NCBI GenBank assembly: GCA_905331475.1
Contig: CAJNYU010002381.1
Location: forward strand, 62,001 to 126,000
Length of the DNA: 64,000 bases
Reading direction: 5' to 3'
From: Rotaria socialis
Lineage: Eukaryota; Rotifera; Eurotatoria; Philodinida; Philodinidae
A model generated the notes under the pieces. The model saw nothing but the letters and a program-made list of their open reading frames with translations. It searched no databases and was not told the origin of the DNA. The position numbers were made by a program, and so were the translations under genes. The number at the start of each line of letters is the position of its first letter. Position 1 is the first letter of the stretch. Of the stretch, positions 35,388-47,727 are shown in pieces.

Positions 35388-37296
35388 ATGATCTCGGCTT
35401 CAGCAACCGCTTCGCCAACAAATATAGAGTTTTCGCATGTTTTTCATCGTCGTCTCGATCGTGAACCATTGCAGGCTGTACGAGCAGAAGGCAATTATAT
35501 TTATCTTAAGGATGGACGAAAACTTCTTGATGGTGGTGTTAGCGCTGCTGTTACGAGCATTGGATACGGCGATCAACGTGTCATTGCAGGGATTGTCGAT
35601 CAGTTACAAACTGTTGCTTTTGCACACTCAGGAACGTTTACTAGTATGGTAAGTTATCTCGCGAATCGATATAGACTAGAACAGTTCGAATTGATGTTGA
35701 TGCACGCGTTGTTGAGACTCATGCTTCTATAGTGATGATTTTATACTAATCATAGTCGCGTTTTATCTACGAAGAAACAGACAAAAAACATTGTGTCGAG
35801 TCAACAATTAGGAACGTGGATCTATTTTCATTCTTGCTGAAAATGACTGAAATATGAAATTGAGTTTCTCATTTGTCAATGATTTGTTTCAGGCGGCTGA
35901 AGAATTGGCCGATGAACTCACCAAAGACAGTGGCATGAAGATGGCCTTCTTCGTCAGTGGTGGATCTGTAAGTCATCTATTGACGATATTCTGAAAGAGA
36001 AATGACTTCTCTTAACAGGAAGCTGTGGAATCAGCAATAAAACTTGCTAGACAATATCATTTAGAAACTAAGCAACCTCAAAGAGTTAACTTTATTGCTC
36101 GTCAACAAAGTTATCATGGTAATTCACTGGGAGCACTAAGTTTAGGTAACCACAAGTCACGTCGAGCTCCATTTTTACCACTTTTTCCGGTTAATTTTTA
36201 TCATGTGTCGCCTTGCTTTGCTTATCGTTACAAGTTGATTAACGAATCAGACGAGGCTTATGTGAAACGCCTCGGTGATGAATTGGACGCTAAATTTCAA
36301 GAATTGGGCCCCAATACGGTGGCTGCGTTTTTTGCAGAAACAAGTAAGCACTATATTTTTGTTTTCGAGAACATAATTGGGCTTGTTATGTTAAGTTGTC
36401 GGTGCCACGAGTGGTTGTACTCCTGCAGTGTCTGGCTATTTCAAGACAATGCGTGAAATATGTGATCGACACGGTGCTCTATTCGTTCTTGATGAAATCA
36501 TGTGTGGTATGGGCCGAACAGGCAAAATGCATGCATGGCAATGGGAGGGACTTACATCTCCACCCGATATTCAACTCAATGGTAAAGGTCTCGCAGGTGG
36601 ATATGTTCCTCTGGCAGCGGTGCTTATTTCAGACAAAGTCGCTAACGTCTTTTTCAATGGTTCACGTGCATTTAACAATGGGTACACTTATCAGTTGCAT
36701 GCCGTCGGATGTAGGGCAGCCTTAGAAGTTCTCAAAGTGATGAAGGACAAAAGTTTGGTTGAACGATGCAATCAGCGTGGACTCTTCTTAGAAAAGACAC
36801 TCAAAATGCAGTTAGACGACCATCCACATGTTGGCGATATTCGGTTAGTAAATTGTACTCTCACTTAAGATTAAAAATTTGTCAATTATTTATTCAAGAA
36901 TGATTAATCTGAGTATAGATTTTGTATACTAAATGAGCAAACTTTTTTCTCATCTCTTTTCAGTGGTCGCGGCTTGTTTTGGTCTGTCGAATTTGTCAAG
37001 AACAAGCAAACAAAAGAGATGTATCCATCCAACGTTTCATTTGTTGATACTATTGCTAAAGAGTGCATTCTGCGCGGAGGTAAATTATGTACTATCTTCT
37101 ATTGACTTTTCATTTTGTCTATTATTTTTCAGTTGCCTTATATCCTGGTTCGAAGGGCACATTTGACGGTACTACCGGAGATCATATTGTAATTGCTCCG
37201 CCATTTACAATTACTGAACAAGAGATTATTTTGCTTGTCGATATTTTAAAGGGTTCGATCGATATCGTCTTGAATTCTGCGACTGAACTTTCTTGA
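35388..37296 (+). CDS. Class III PLP-dependent aminotransferase, six exons
   Basis: Omega-amino-acid or similar transaminase. Exons: 35388-35648, 35893-35967, 36019-36343, 36396-36843, 36964-37079, 37133-37296; phases agree, giving 462 residues. Blocks in order: FHRRLDREPLQAVRAEG, LLDGGVSAAVTSIGYG, VSGGSEAVESAIKLARQYH, RQQSYHGNSLGALSLG, IVGATSGCTPAVSGYF, the PLP-contacting LDEIMCGMGRTGKM, and LNGKGLAGGYVPLAAV, whose Lys is the expected Schiff-base residue. The pattern (YHGNSLGAL, VGAT.G..P.V.GYF, MCGMGRTG) is closer to uncharacterised bacterial/fungal aminotransferases than to animal OAT, ABAT or AGXT2, suggesting lateral origin followed by intron gain. The exact substrate cannot be told. AATAAA lies at 37308-37313. 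Confidence 0.88.
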
Positions 37297-38291
37297 TCGT
37301 AGTAACGAATAAAAACACATTAATAGGTGCATTGATTATATCTATCATTATCGTTTTATCTTATAAATGAACAAATTATGCTATTTAATATAAACAGATC
37401 TTGACAAATGTTTTAATATTTCTTAAAGAATTTGCATCTCTCTCATATGATTTTCTATTACTATTGGAAGGTAAACCAGCGATGTATTCTTGCCAAACAC
37501 AATTCGAAATAATTCTACATGTAAGAATGCCAGAAGTAGTTTCCATTTTTACTGACATATTTATATTTAATCTAAAAAGGCACATTTAATTATTGAAAAT
37601 TTTACATTGCACATGACTTAAACCTTCTAGAAAATGATTCAGCCAATACCATTTTATTTCATCATCAAGTAAGCACGAAAAATGCATGTCGTAGAATATT
37701 TATTTTTATTTGAATTAGTCATCTAGTGCATAAATTTGAGACAGTAGAAGAACGATCGTTTTTTATCGGCGTCAATAGAATATACTTCCATCTGACTATT
37801 TCAATTTTTTTTGTTTCTTTTTACACACTCTCTCAGTTTTTTAAAAGGAAAGTAGCCAATACAATTTATTTTTTTTCTTCAACAAAGAAAATAGAACTTG
37901 TGATTCATCACAAAAAAGCATGATTGAAATCAATTGATGACTATATATTCTATTTGTCGAGCTAACAGACTGACGTTTTATTTAAGTTCTTCGCTCATGT
38001 CATGAAAGTGGTTTGCCTCTACTGTTGATTTCATTGCACCAAAGGCATAAATTCTTCTTCTTCTGATTCTACGTTGCTCATTTCAGTTACAATCATTCTA
38101 AAGATTATTGAACAGAAAACGTCCACGCCCATTACATTGGCATCAATATTGCAAGTCAAAGCAGTTATAAGATTAAGAAAATGATATATTGAAACCACCA
38201 CCAAACATATATACGAATGAAATATTTTCAATTTTTTTGTTTTTGTAGATAATCAAATCACAGTGTTTATGCACCAGCAAAAAGTGAAGCT
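37297..38291. other. Intergenic region aminotransferase / GTPase gene
   Basis: About 1 kb, AT-rich, no gene or repeat recognised. A T-rich GTAG acceptor-like site at about 38249 precedes the GTPase start by 43 nt. Confidence 0.5.
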
Positions 38292-41200
38292 ATGAACGAG
38301 ATTTGGCGCAGTTCGTCAACATTGAACTTGTACAAAACTCAAGATGGATATCCAATTGAACGGAAAGTGATCGATGCTTCAGGTCGATTAGGTTCACTTT
38401 ATGACGCTTCAACAGATAATTTAATCGATTCACATTCGGTCCAAGCATTTGAAAGTAAAGTACCACGTACACGTTCTATATGTCGAGTGTTTTCAGGTGA
38501 TTCATCAAGAGACCTCACCAGCTTTCTCAAAGATGTTGATTTTGACGATGCAATTCGACAAAGCATTTGTCTTCAAATGGTTACACCACGAGGCATTAGC
38601 CGTTTTATTGAATATAATTACTCGGTCAATGAAAATACTCGTTTTCTACATTATTCTTATCGAGCTAGAAAAGAATGGTTAGAAGTAACAGCTCATAAAA
38701 CGGATAGAATCGTCGCAGCACCATTAACATCAACTCAAGCAACTCACATGATAACGAAAATTGTATGGGGTTTTGAAATTTTATGTATTATACAAATTCC
38801 AAAGAATCACTCAGTCGATTTAATCGATCAATTGCTTTATAAAATTTGCGATCAACTTAATCATAACCGAATTACAATTACAAATAAGAGTAATAATCTA
38901 TATCTTACCAATCAATTACAGAATATTACTGTATATGGACCTGAAACGTGTATCGATCAATCGAATATATCATTATTAACTATTCTTAATAGAATAAAAA
39001 ACTGGCAAAAAGATTCGAACAATCATCAGCCACTAGTGTATACGATGCAACCGTTAAGATGGCTTTACAACGGATCACAATTTCATGTACCATGTAGCTT
39101 TCCTAAACCAGATAATTCCCATACTGCACAAATCGAAATTGTAATCCATCGAATAAATCGTCAGATGAAAAATCTTAAAGAAATATTTGAAAATCTTCCG
39201 ATAAATATGTCCAGCACAACACTAGATCAACGTTCTAAAACTTTTCAACAAAAGCGTCGTTTTATGCTAGATTCATACGATCATCTTCAGGAACGTCTCA
39301 GACTAGCACTTGCAGATATTCGTCGACATCGTTTCGAATCAGTAGCATTAGACGATATTCTTGGAGATCAACGTTATGAATGTTTGTGCGATTCTGAAAT
39401 GAAAAAATTTCTCAGTCAGGTTCAACAATTATTAAATAAATCAATATCAATCGAAAAATTAAAGAACGATGAAATTGAATATCGCAACGCACTTGATATC
39501 AATCCTAATCAAGAAATATCGTCAACAATTGTTGATATTGATGTTATACTTAAACGTACTTACTCTCGTGAAAAAGAAAATTTCATTCTTTGGTATTCAA
39601 GTGATCGTTTAAAACGTGAAGAAGAAAATAGATACCAACAAATCTATCAAGAATTGACTTGGGAACGGCAACATCTAGAACAACAAATCAAAATAGTCTA
39701 CATTGATTTCACTGATGTCACAGAAAGACTAGAAGATTTTATCTTCGTAAGATCCCCATTGGTAGAAGTATCCACAAATGACCGTGATCCTACGACAGGT
39801 AAGCGATCAAATTTTAACAGACTTCCGATTATTTTTTTAAATGTTTATATTACCATTGAATTAATCATTCAGTTTATTTAACTACCACCGACAGTTGTAG
39901 TTTAAATCATTAATTATAAACCTGAAAAAATTCACAGAGACATATTATTAAATTTGGTAGTGCTATAGAATCTTCCAGTATCCAATACAAACACATTTTT
40001 CTATTTAGATACAGTACGCATTTTATCACCCTCCAAAGAACCATTTCCAAAACCAAAGCCGACCGAAATTAATGTACTTCTCATGGGAGAAACAGATGTT
40101 GGAAAATCAACGTTTATTAATTACTTGAAATTCAAAAGTTTTCAGCATGCTGAACAAGGTGAGCCAGTTTCATTTTGTAATACAGTCTGTAATCATTTCG
40201 ATAAATTTGCTGCCAAAATTGATACTGTTGATTTGAATGAAAATTTTGATCAATCAGTAACACAACAATGTAAATCGCATGTATTCGTCTTAAACCATGG
40301 CTTAAGTTTACGTTTCATTGATACACCTGGTATCGACGATATACAAAGAAATAATCAAGATGTAAACACTATTGATAAGATATTGAATTATATCAATAAT
40401 TTCTCTCATTTAAATGCGATTTGTTTATTTCTCAAGCCAAATATTTCAGAATTAAATGCTTTTTTTCGTTTTTGTGTCAAACCATTATTAACTTATTTAA
40501 TACCAAATGGCAATGATAATATTATTTTCTGTTTTACATATACTCGATCAACTTTTTCTACACGCGATCATACTGATCGATCATTGCGTAAAATGCTTGA
40601 TGATGAACAACTTTATAATATTTCAGTTAAAAAAGAAAATACATTTTATTTCGATAACGAATCATTTCTGAATGTCGATGAATATCGGCAACAAGAATGT
40701 ATTAATAGTTGGGATGCATCAGTAGCTGAATCAGTTCGTTTACTTACTTATATCGAACAATGTAAACCATTGAACTTGGAAACATTGTTATCTCTGCATA
40801 GAGTTGCTCTCGATATATCAATGCTTGCTCGACCTCTCATGGAAACAATGCGGTTAATAATTTATAATTGGAAATTAAGCGAAGCTAGTTTACTTATTAA
40901 TCATATGATACTGAATTCATATCCAATTGACAATGACATGTGTACTAATTGTGCTGAAATTACGTTTGTCGAACTAGGTCCACTTTGGTTAACTCAATAT
41001 CAGCCGACTCTCTTGAATAGTAATGAAAATCAACATCGTCGTTGTCTTACAAATAAAAAACATGTTTTGATTGAATCCACTGTCACATACGAATTTGTTC
41101 CCTTACCAGCGGGTCTTGAAAAAGAACGATGGCAAAGTTCTTTTTATAATTTTATTTTTAAATGTGATCGACTTCTTCATTTCTTACGACAACAAGAGCT

Positions 41201-41558
41201 ATCAAATCATGATGATCCATTTCAACCGATACTTGAACGATATCTTGAAGAAGAACAGCAAATTTTACAGATGTGTAATTTAAAGTCCGATATGAATAGA
41301 CGAGTACATGAAGTATTAGAATCAATAACACAAATACGTCAAGAAAATAGCAAAAAATTATATCAATTAAATGAAAGTCTTTCTCTTAATCAAGTCTATC
41401 AAATAGTCAATGAATTCATTACTATACCAACCGTTAGGAAACAAATCGATAGTATCAAGACAAGTCGTCGATTAAAAATGGTCAAACAAGAATGTATAAT
41501 ACCAAAAGATTCCATCAATAATATCATCTTTACTTCGTTTATCGACTCTCATAGATGA
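38292..41558 (+). CDS. Large GTPase with MACPF-like N-terminal region
   Basis: Two exons, 38292-39798 and 40009-41558 (G|AT joint), giving 1018 residues. Residues about 30-170 (LGSLYDASTDNLI ... TSTQATHMITKIVWGFE) resemble the MACPF-like N-terminal domain shared by stonustoxin-family proteins and many ordinary animal proteins of this type. A helical region follows (about 270-490). Exon 2 opens a P-loop GTPase domain: LLMGETDVGKSTF (G1), RFIDTPGIDDI (G3), and CFTYTRS where NKxD would be expected, so base specificity is unclear. The C-terminal 400 residues are helical/coiled. The G domain is nearest AIG1/GIMAP-like or septin-like TRAFAC GTPases. No signal peptide is seen, so it probably acts in the cytosol; role unknown. 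Confidence 0.75.
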
Positions 41559-41900
41559 ACAAAAATGATGAATGTGGTTACATATAGACTGAAATATGAA
41601 ATTCAAATGTTTTCTTTAGTCGCATTATAGTAATAGAAAATACAGAGTGCTCTAAAAGTCTCCATGAAAAGTAAATATGGAGAATTTCACCATTTATCAG
41701 ATTTAATCAGCTACTTTATATTTGGCAGAACGAGCTGTTGGTGCAGAAATAATCGATATATAGCACTGTATTTTTAATTTTTTCAGTTTTAACGGAAGTT
41801 TTCGAATAAAAATTTTTCACAGTTCGTGATCACATAGTTATACTAGTACGAAGCTCTCAAATCTTTTCATAATACAAGAGTATTCGACCTGAGAAAACAG

Positions 41901-41986
41901 CGCGTGGGTGTGTGGGCCTGGGTTCCAGTTTGAAATTCAATGAATCAATGATTCACACCCACATCCGCATCTGTATCCACACTCTG
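41901..41986. repeat. GT/CA-rich hairpin element
   Basis: CGCGTGGGTGTGTGGGCCTG, loop of about 30 nt, then CACACCCACATCCGCATCTG and a trailing TATCCACACTCTG. GTGGGTGTG pairs perfectly with CACACCCAC. It lies 343 bp after the GTPase stop. Confidence 0.7.
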
Positions 41987-42595
41987 TAAATAAGCAGCAA
42001 TGATACTCATCCTAATCGTTTTTTTTAAATTTTGGCGTATGTGAGATTCGTGGCGGACTATTCATATAATTTTGCATTTTGACAAAGTCAAAATTCCACA
42101 TCATATACGCTCTGACACGAGACTAGACGAGACACGATCAAATGTCAGTCGTCTTCGGTTTCTCTGATGTGTTTGATACAATTTACTAAGATTTCTTTGC
42201 AGACGTGAGTCATTGTGTCGTCAAACAGCATCAAGTCATTATCCCTTGTGCCACCAACTAATGTAAGATTTTTTGCATTCTATTTTTATTTGTATGATAC
42301 TGCTGCCGGTAACTGACGCGTCTTATTTCTTTCTCTGATTGTTTCGCTTGCGCATCGCTTTAGAGCAACTAATATAATTGCAATGGTAATGACAAATATT
42401 GAGGCAAATTGGATGTGTATTTTTCTATCTGTGCAACGAATAAACCAATATATTAGTTTTATCGCGATCGTGAATGGTGGTTGGACAAATCCAGATTTTG
42501 AAATGCAAAATCTTCCAACATTCCTATTCACTGATGTTCTTACATGATATTGGTTGTAGGTAGAGTCCCACTGGGAAGAAATTTGACTGTTGATG

Positions 42596-42604
42596 TATAA
42601 AAAG
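42596..42604 (+). promoter_or_regulatory. TATA-like box
   Basis: TATAAAAAG 73 nt upstream of the preferred ATG (42677). It argues against starting at the upstream in-frame ATG (42593), which overlaps it. Confidence 0.45.
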
Positions 42605-42676
42605 ACATTCTTATACTCTAAGACGGCATTGCTCTATTCACCAATATATTCAACCGTTATAAACTATTTGTCAAAA

Positions 42677-43846
42677 ATGGACCAATATTCTTCTCGTACG
42701 GAGATCATTCGTGCATGTGCATTTAAACAATCATCCGATAAACAACAAAATCAATATATATCCAACGGGAGCTTGCATGAACTTGACTCGTCGCTGGATC
42801 AAGAATATCAAGCTTTGTTCAAAAATAAAGGACAGAGAAAAGCCAAGGACGTACTTCAATATATTGATGATGAATATCGGTTATGGAAATCATGTTCGGC
42901 ATTACAATTCAATAACAATGAAGATTGCATGTCTCTGCGTAGCTCAACGGCTGTGATATCAATCGGAGGAGCAGATGGATCTGAACTACTTGCAATTTTA
43001 CAGAACCTGGGTTCATGCCACGGCATTCTCGTGGAAATCAGTCCGCCTGCATGTGCTGAGGCTCGTGCTAATGGCATCCAACATGTGATTGAGTCTGATG
43101 CCATGGACGCTGCACAAAAGGTGGTGCCAATGTTACTCGAATGGCAAGAAAAAGGTCACGTCTCAAGTGTTCTGTTTAGTTGCCAATCAGTCCTGCATGA
43201 ACTATCCACTCGTTCGCCAAAATTCACCAGAGAAGAATTTCTGAAGGTGTATCTGGAGCCATTAATAGCATCAGGGTTGCGAACGATGTTTTATGCTCGA
43301 GAGCCATGCACACCACGTAATTGGTCGCAAGAGACAGATTTGGTTGCCATTCGCTTGTTTAAACTAGACAAAACTGACATAGAATATGTGGCTAATGAAA
43401 TTGCCAACAAACTCAGCATTCAACGGTTGAACAAATCAGGAACCATTTTGACTGACAGGGAGTTGAATTGTACTGTAGAAACCGCTGATAATGTTGAATT
43501 AAGTGGGCGTGCAGTTTTGCCGTTGGCTTTGGGTCAAGAACTATTGTTCAAACTGATTTATTGGAAGGACCTAGCTCACTTTGAATACGAAATGGGAGAG
43601 CAATTGACTTCTTTTGAACCTGAAAGTTGGTCTCAGTCATTGGCGAAGATAGGTATGAACTCCAGAATGTCGTATCTTACCACGGAACACTTTAGACGCT
43701 TGTATCGTCAGGAAGAAAGCTTAATCGGAGAACCGATTTCCATCAATGCGTATAATGGTAAACCTTTAACAGTTCCCATGTGTTTCGCACAAATATTTTC
43801 GTCGAATGTCAAAACGCATCATAATGGCGTTAAATTGGCAGAATAA
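42677..43846 (+). CDS. SAM-dependent methyltransferase-like protein
   Basis: Intronless, 389 residues. The central part (about 90-210) looks like a class I methyltransferase Rossmann fold: AVISIGGADGSELLAIL (motif I, GGADG), an acidic residue ending strand 2 (ILVEISPPACAEA), and a later strand VSSVLFSCQSVLHEL. The C-terminal 180 residues (TPRNWSQETDLVAIRLF ... HFRRLYRQEESLIGEPISINAYNGKPLTVP) are not recognised. Substrate unknown. The lack of introns amid intron-rich neighbours, and the bacterial-looking fold start, leave open a lateral origin or retrocopy. Start chosen at 42677, because a TATA-like box sits at 42596. AATAAA lies 22 nt after the stop (43869-43874). Confidence 0.7.
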   Translation: MDQYSSRTEIIRACAFKQSSDKQQNQYISNGSLHELDSSLDQEYQALFKNKGQRKAKDVLQYIDDEYRLWKSCSALQFNNNEDCMSLRSSTAVISIGGADGSELLAILQNLGSCHGILVEISPPACAEARANGIQHVIESDAMDAAQKVVPMLLEWQEKGHVSSVLFSCQSVLHELSTRSPKFTREEFLKVYLEPLIASGLRTMFYAREPCTPRNWSQETDLVAIRLFKLDKTDIEYVANEIANKLSIQRLNKSGTILTDRELNCTVETADNVELSGRAVLPLALGQELLFKLIYWKDLAHFEYEMGEQLTSFEPESWSQSLAKIGMNSRMSYLTTEHFRRLYRQEESLIGEPISINAYNGKPLTVPMCFAQIFSSNVKTHHNGVKLAE

Positions 43847-45346
43847 AACGAAAGAAGCAAAGCAAAACAATAAATACTAGATATAAAGAAATAAAAAAAT
43901 ATATGATAAATAAGATTTCAGTTTTGATATTCTTTTCATTAAATTTTATCTATTTGTTACTTTTTTATGCTTTGAAATATTTTCATGGGATTTTTTATAT
44001 TTTTTTAAATAGATAAATGAATGAAAACGAAAATGTACTTAACTTAGAATGAGTTTAGAAATAAACTCTAATATTAGGATTCAGCGTTAAGTAGTATATT
44101 GGAAAAAAAAGATTCCACACGTAGCTTAAACAATTTTGTGATAAACCTGCTCGGCCATTGAGAGTCTAAATGGTTTCGTAAAACACCGTTCAAACTTCGT
44201 CTCAAGACATGAATATTAAAGTAGATACACCTGTCTGAACTTCGTTTCTGATCAAGCAGAGTCGGAATTAACCAGTAGCTGTTCGACGACGGATTATATT
44301 GCGTAATGAGTAAAATATTTCCAATTTTCAGCAGTAAAAACAAATCGAAATGGTCGAAGTACTTAAGATTGTCAAAAAAGTACTGTATTTCATTTTCTCA
44401 TCGTACTCAAAACTAATCGGATACGTTCTCTGTTTCAAAGCTGACCCATGTCGCTCTTTTTTTAAACCAGTTCATTAGAGTTACGCGTAGCAACAATTTG
44501 ACGGCGCAACTGCGCCGCATTGAGCGTAATAGAACATCTACGCCGAACTACGATCACTTTGAAGCAGTTAAGCGCAGCTGCACCGCATTGAAAGATTCAC
44601 TGTATCTAATATCGACCAATAAAAAACTGTACTTCCTTGCTTGTCATTGGTCACATTCTAGAGCTAATAGTTACCCACAGAGAAACCGTATAAAACGAAA
44701 CGTTCTTGACAATACGATTCATAAATTATTGTCGTACAGTAGATCAAATGTATTATCCAACACCTGGTGGTTTTCGAGCGTCCAGAGTTAGAATCTGAGG
44801 TTTGATTTTAGTAATCTTCAATATTTTTTATTTTTAAACATTTTCCAATTGTTAATTTTTTTATTATTTTTCATACTCTTTTAAATTATTTTAGATCTTA
44901 CTCAATTTATTTTCTCTTCTGATTTTCTAAACTTTTTCCTTCATTTTACGGATTATTTTTACATTTACTCAATCGATTTTAAGTTTTTATTTTTTATGCT
45001 TTTTTTAAATATTTTTATTTTCATATTTTTCTGTGTTGACTTTTGCCTATTTTTTTATTTTTATTGCTGCAAACTTTGACGAAGTTTTTATGAATCTCAA
45101 GAATGCATACTTAAGGAATAAAAATCAAACAAAACTACAGCTATCTTGTTTTCTCATCAAGTGACTGCGATCGCAGCTATGCCGTAACTGCGTCATAATT
45201 TCATCGAAATTGAACACATGGGTGAGTACTTTATCAAGGATGAAATTACGATAATGATTGCTAAATTAAACACAACTTTTTCTTTTCTAAGTTTATTCAT
45301 TTAAGAAATTCACACTCACGCCCCGATATACGGCGCTTTTTGTTTT
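43847..45346. other. Intergenic region with T-rich stretch
   Basis: 1.5 kb. The segment 44820-45070 is extremely T-rich on the plus strand (TTTTTATT-type runs). Short frames only; no gene recognised. Confidence 0.5.
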
Positions 45347-47727
45347 TCATTCGAATGAAACAGTTATCGATTGCGAAGGTGCCGAGCATGTTATCCCATC
45401 AATACCACCCCAGTTCACGTAAATATCATAATATCTTAAAATGTAGCCATTGGTACAGGTACACATGGTGCCAGCTGCACTCAATTCCATGCCTGTACCA
45501 CAAGTACCGACAGCCCATGCAAAACCATTTGAATTAACTGCATAGTTTGTCGGCTTACTTAATGCTACAGCGATGGAGTCAACAATTGTCGGATCGGTAA
45601 CGACGATGCCAGCGGGATTTCTCGAGCCACTAAGCCGCATCACTCTATATCTTGAACACGTCAAACCCACTACAAATACTTTCCATGCTGCACATTGATA
45701 ATTTGGCATAACTCTAGTTGTGAAATTCTGAGAGTATGTTGCTGTTGTGCATGATTTTGTAGCTTTAAAGTAGAGAAACAGCAAAATAGCATTATAATGT
45801 TAGCTAGAAAAGTTAATTTCTTACAAACAGTAAGAAAGGGCTCTCCAAAAATTTTATCAAGTAGCTAGCACGGACTTTCAACATCACATAAAGGTAATTT
45901 TCCTTCTGAACTTGGTATTTTAATTTATACTGGAACAGATACAGTATAAATTTTAAACTTTGTCGAATGATATCAAAAGTAATGAGTACGAGGCCGGTAT
46001 TTATCAGTCTAAATTGATTGATTGGGAATTAATCGATTTCGGTGTTGGAACTTCATTTCGTAGTGAATTAATTTCAAACTTGAAAAGCTATTCGTGTTAG
46101 GAAAAAAAGTGAGGTAAAACAATAAAGAAAGGTGAAAATTTGAGTGATTCTACATTCAAGTTTCAAGATGCGCACTATTGTAATATCGACAACGATACAT
46201 TTTTGTTGGGGTACCTCCGATGAAATTTCAGAAAAAATCTGCTCTTAAAACGTCTATAAGAGGAAAACGGATTGATTAATTTATCCTATTTTCTTTGACG
46301 AAGAATTTAAAAACTAAAAATAATTATAGAAAACGTACCTGAAGTCATTGTTTGATAGTCGATAATCGATGCCTCATACTTGATTGTTTGAGGTTTATTA
46401 TACACAATCAGGGGCGGCGGAGCGTCATTAAGCTAGGTGAGGCTCATCATATTTTTTTGCTACCGTGGAATTTTATGAAACATCAAGTAGTAAATAAGTC
46501 TTCTTTTTATTGAACTTCAGTAAAAATAAAAATGGTCAGTATAAAAAAAGAAGATTGGAAAATACCGAAAACTAGTCTTTTTTGCTTCTACTCTGATGCA
46601 AGAACAGTAAAATAGCAATATTCAGTACAAAAACAAGTGAGGCTGAGTCTCATATTGCGAAATCTAGGTGAGGCTGAGCCTCATCTACTGAAAACTAGGT
46701 GAAGCTCAAGCCTCACCTGTCTCAATGCATCCGCCGCCCCTGTGCACAATGAAGCTGATATAGAGTCGTTTAATCTGTTCACGTATGAATAAGTAGTATT
46801 TGAAACGATTAGAGTTACCGCATTGCTCTGATGTATAAGATTTAGCTTCTTCAGAGTTATCACTTGTTGGCATTGAATCAAAGTTAGAAGAATAAACTTG
46901 CAGTTGAGAGACACTATTTCAGCACGTATCAGTTTCAAAACTGAGTATGACGATGTGATCTGTCGGGTGAGTTACAACGTACTAAATAGTATTGTACAAA
47001 TGCAGATCGTTGCTGCCATAGTATTTTAGCAGGATACGAATCCTTATAGTAAAGAGCAGGTGCAACAGATGAAACTAGTGAACTTATGTGTTGTGCACTA
47101 ATAATCAACGATGTGAAACTGTCAAGAGAAATGGCATATGTAAACGACTCTGACGCGACAAAGGACAAAGCTGTGCGATTGACTTGATTGCCAATACCAA
47201 CTGTGATCACTGTCATTCGCAAGACTAAATCTAGTCGTCTACTTTGAATTTTGTAGACCTCTGGCTGCTTAGCACTCGTGAGTAGCAGAGTCACGTGTGG
47301 AATGAAAATATGGCGGCAAGATTTGTTACATATTCGTTCCACTTCGGCGAGAGCCATATTAAGCGTTGAAGGATTCTGCATGTTTTTTCGACGAAACTGC
47401 TTTTGCTGAATTTTTGTCTTAATACGTCCAATCGACTCCGTTTCATTTGTCGGCGTGTGAACAATATCTACTGCGGTCTTAGAACCATAGAATAAAATAG
47501 CGAGTCGAACAGAGCCCAATGTTAAATCATCCATTATATCACGTAGTACACTTTTCATTTGACCAAATTCAACCAAGTTCAGATTGGTACTTGATGTATC
47601 AACGACAAAGAATGCATCAAGTGATAAGTTCGTTATTGGGTTACTGTACGCGCGGAATTGAAGTCGCCCATTTGACAAAGTACACTCTGTCCCCTGCAGT
47701 GACACCGCAATTATTGAGAATAAAAAG
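45347..47727 (-). pseudogene. Secreted VWA-domain protein gene interrupted by a hAT-type MITE
   Basis: Exon starting at 47727 (after a TTGCAG acceptor) reads a signal-like FLFSIIAVSLQ, then a VWA domain: FFVVDTSSTN (MIDAS-like DxSxT), VRLAILFYGS, MALAEVERICN, HVTLLLTSA and VITVGIG. Coding similarity continues to 46339 but the frame changes near 46975 and a TGA occurs near 46923; a 334-bp MITE splits the exon at 46409-46742. The last exon, 45762-45347, joins in phase (G|CT) and ends in a cysteine-rich domain (YQCAAWKVF, TCSRYRVMRLSG, GTGMELSAAGTMCTCTNGY). The upstream start exon was not found. Without the insert the reading ...YISFIV / YNKPQTIKYEA... would be continuous, so the MITE landed in coding sequence. 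Ligand unknown; extracellular. Confidence 0.65.
46401..46750. mobile_element. hAT-type MITE (334 bp) with 8-bp target duplication
   Basis: Element 46409-46742. Terminal inverted repeats CAGGGGCGGCGGA and TCCGCCGCCCCTG. Flanks TACACAAT (46401-46408) and TGCACAAT (46743-46750) are an 8-bp duplication with one change. The interior repeats AGGTGAGGCT / GAGCCTCA motifs in subterminal position and codes for nothing. Confidence 0.88.

Larger units (their letters stand above)
41559..42676. other. Intergenic region GTPase / methyltransferase-like gene
   Basis: About 1.1 kb. It holds one GT/CA-rich hairpin (41901-41986) and, at its right end, a TATA-like box. Confidence 0.5.
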
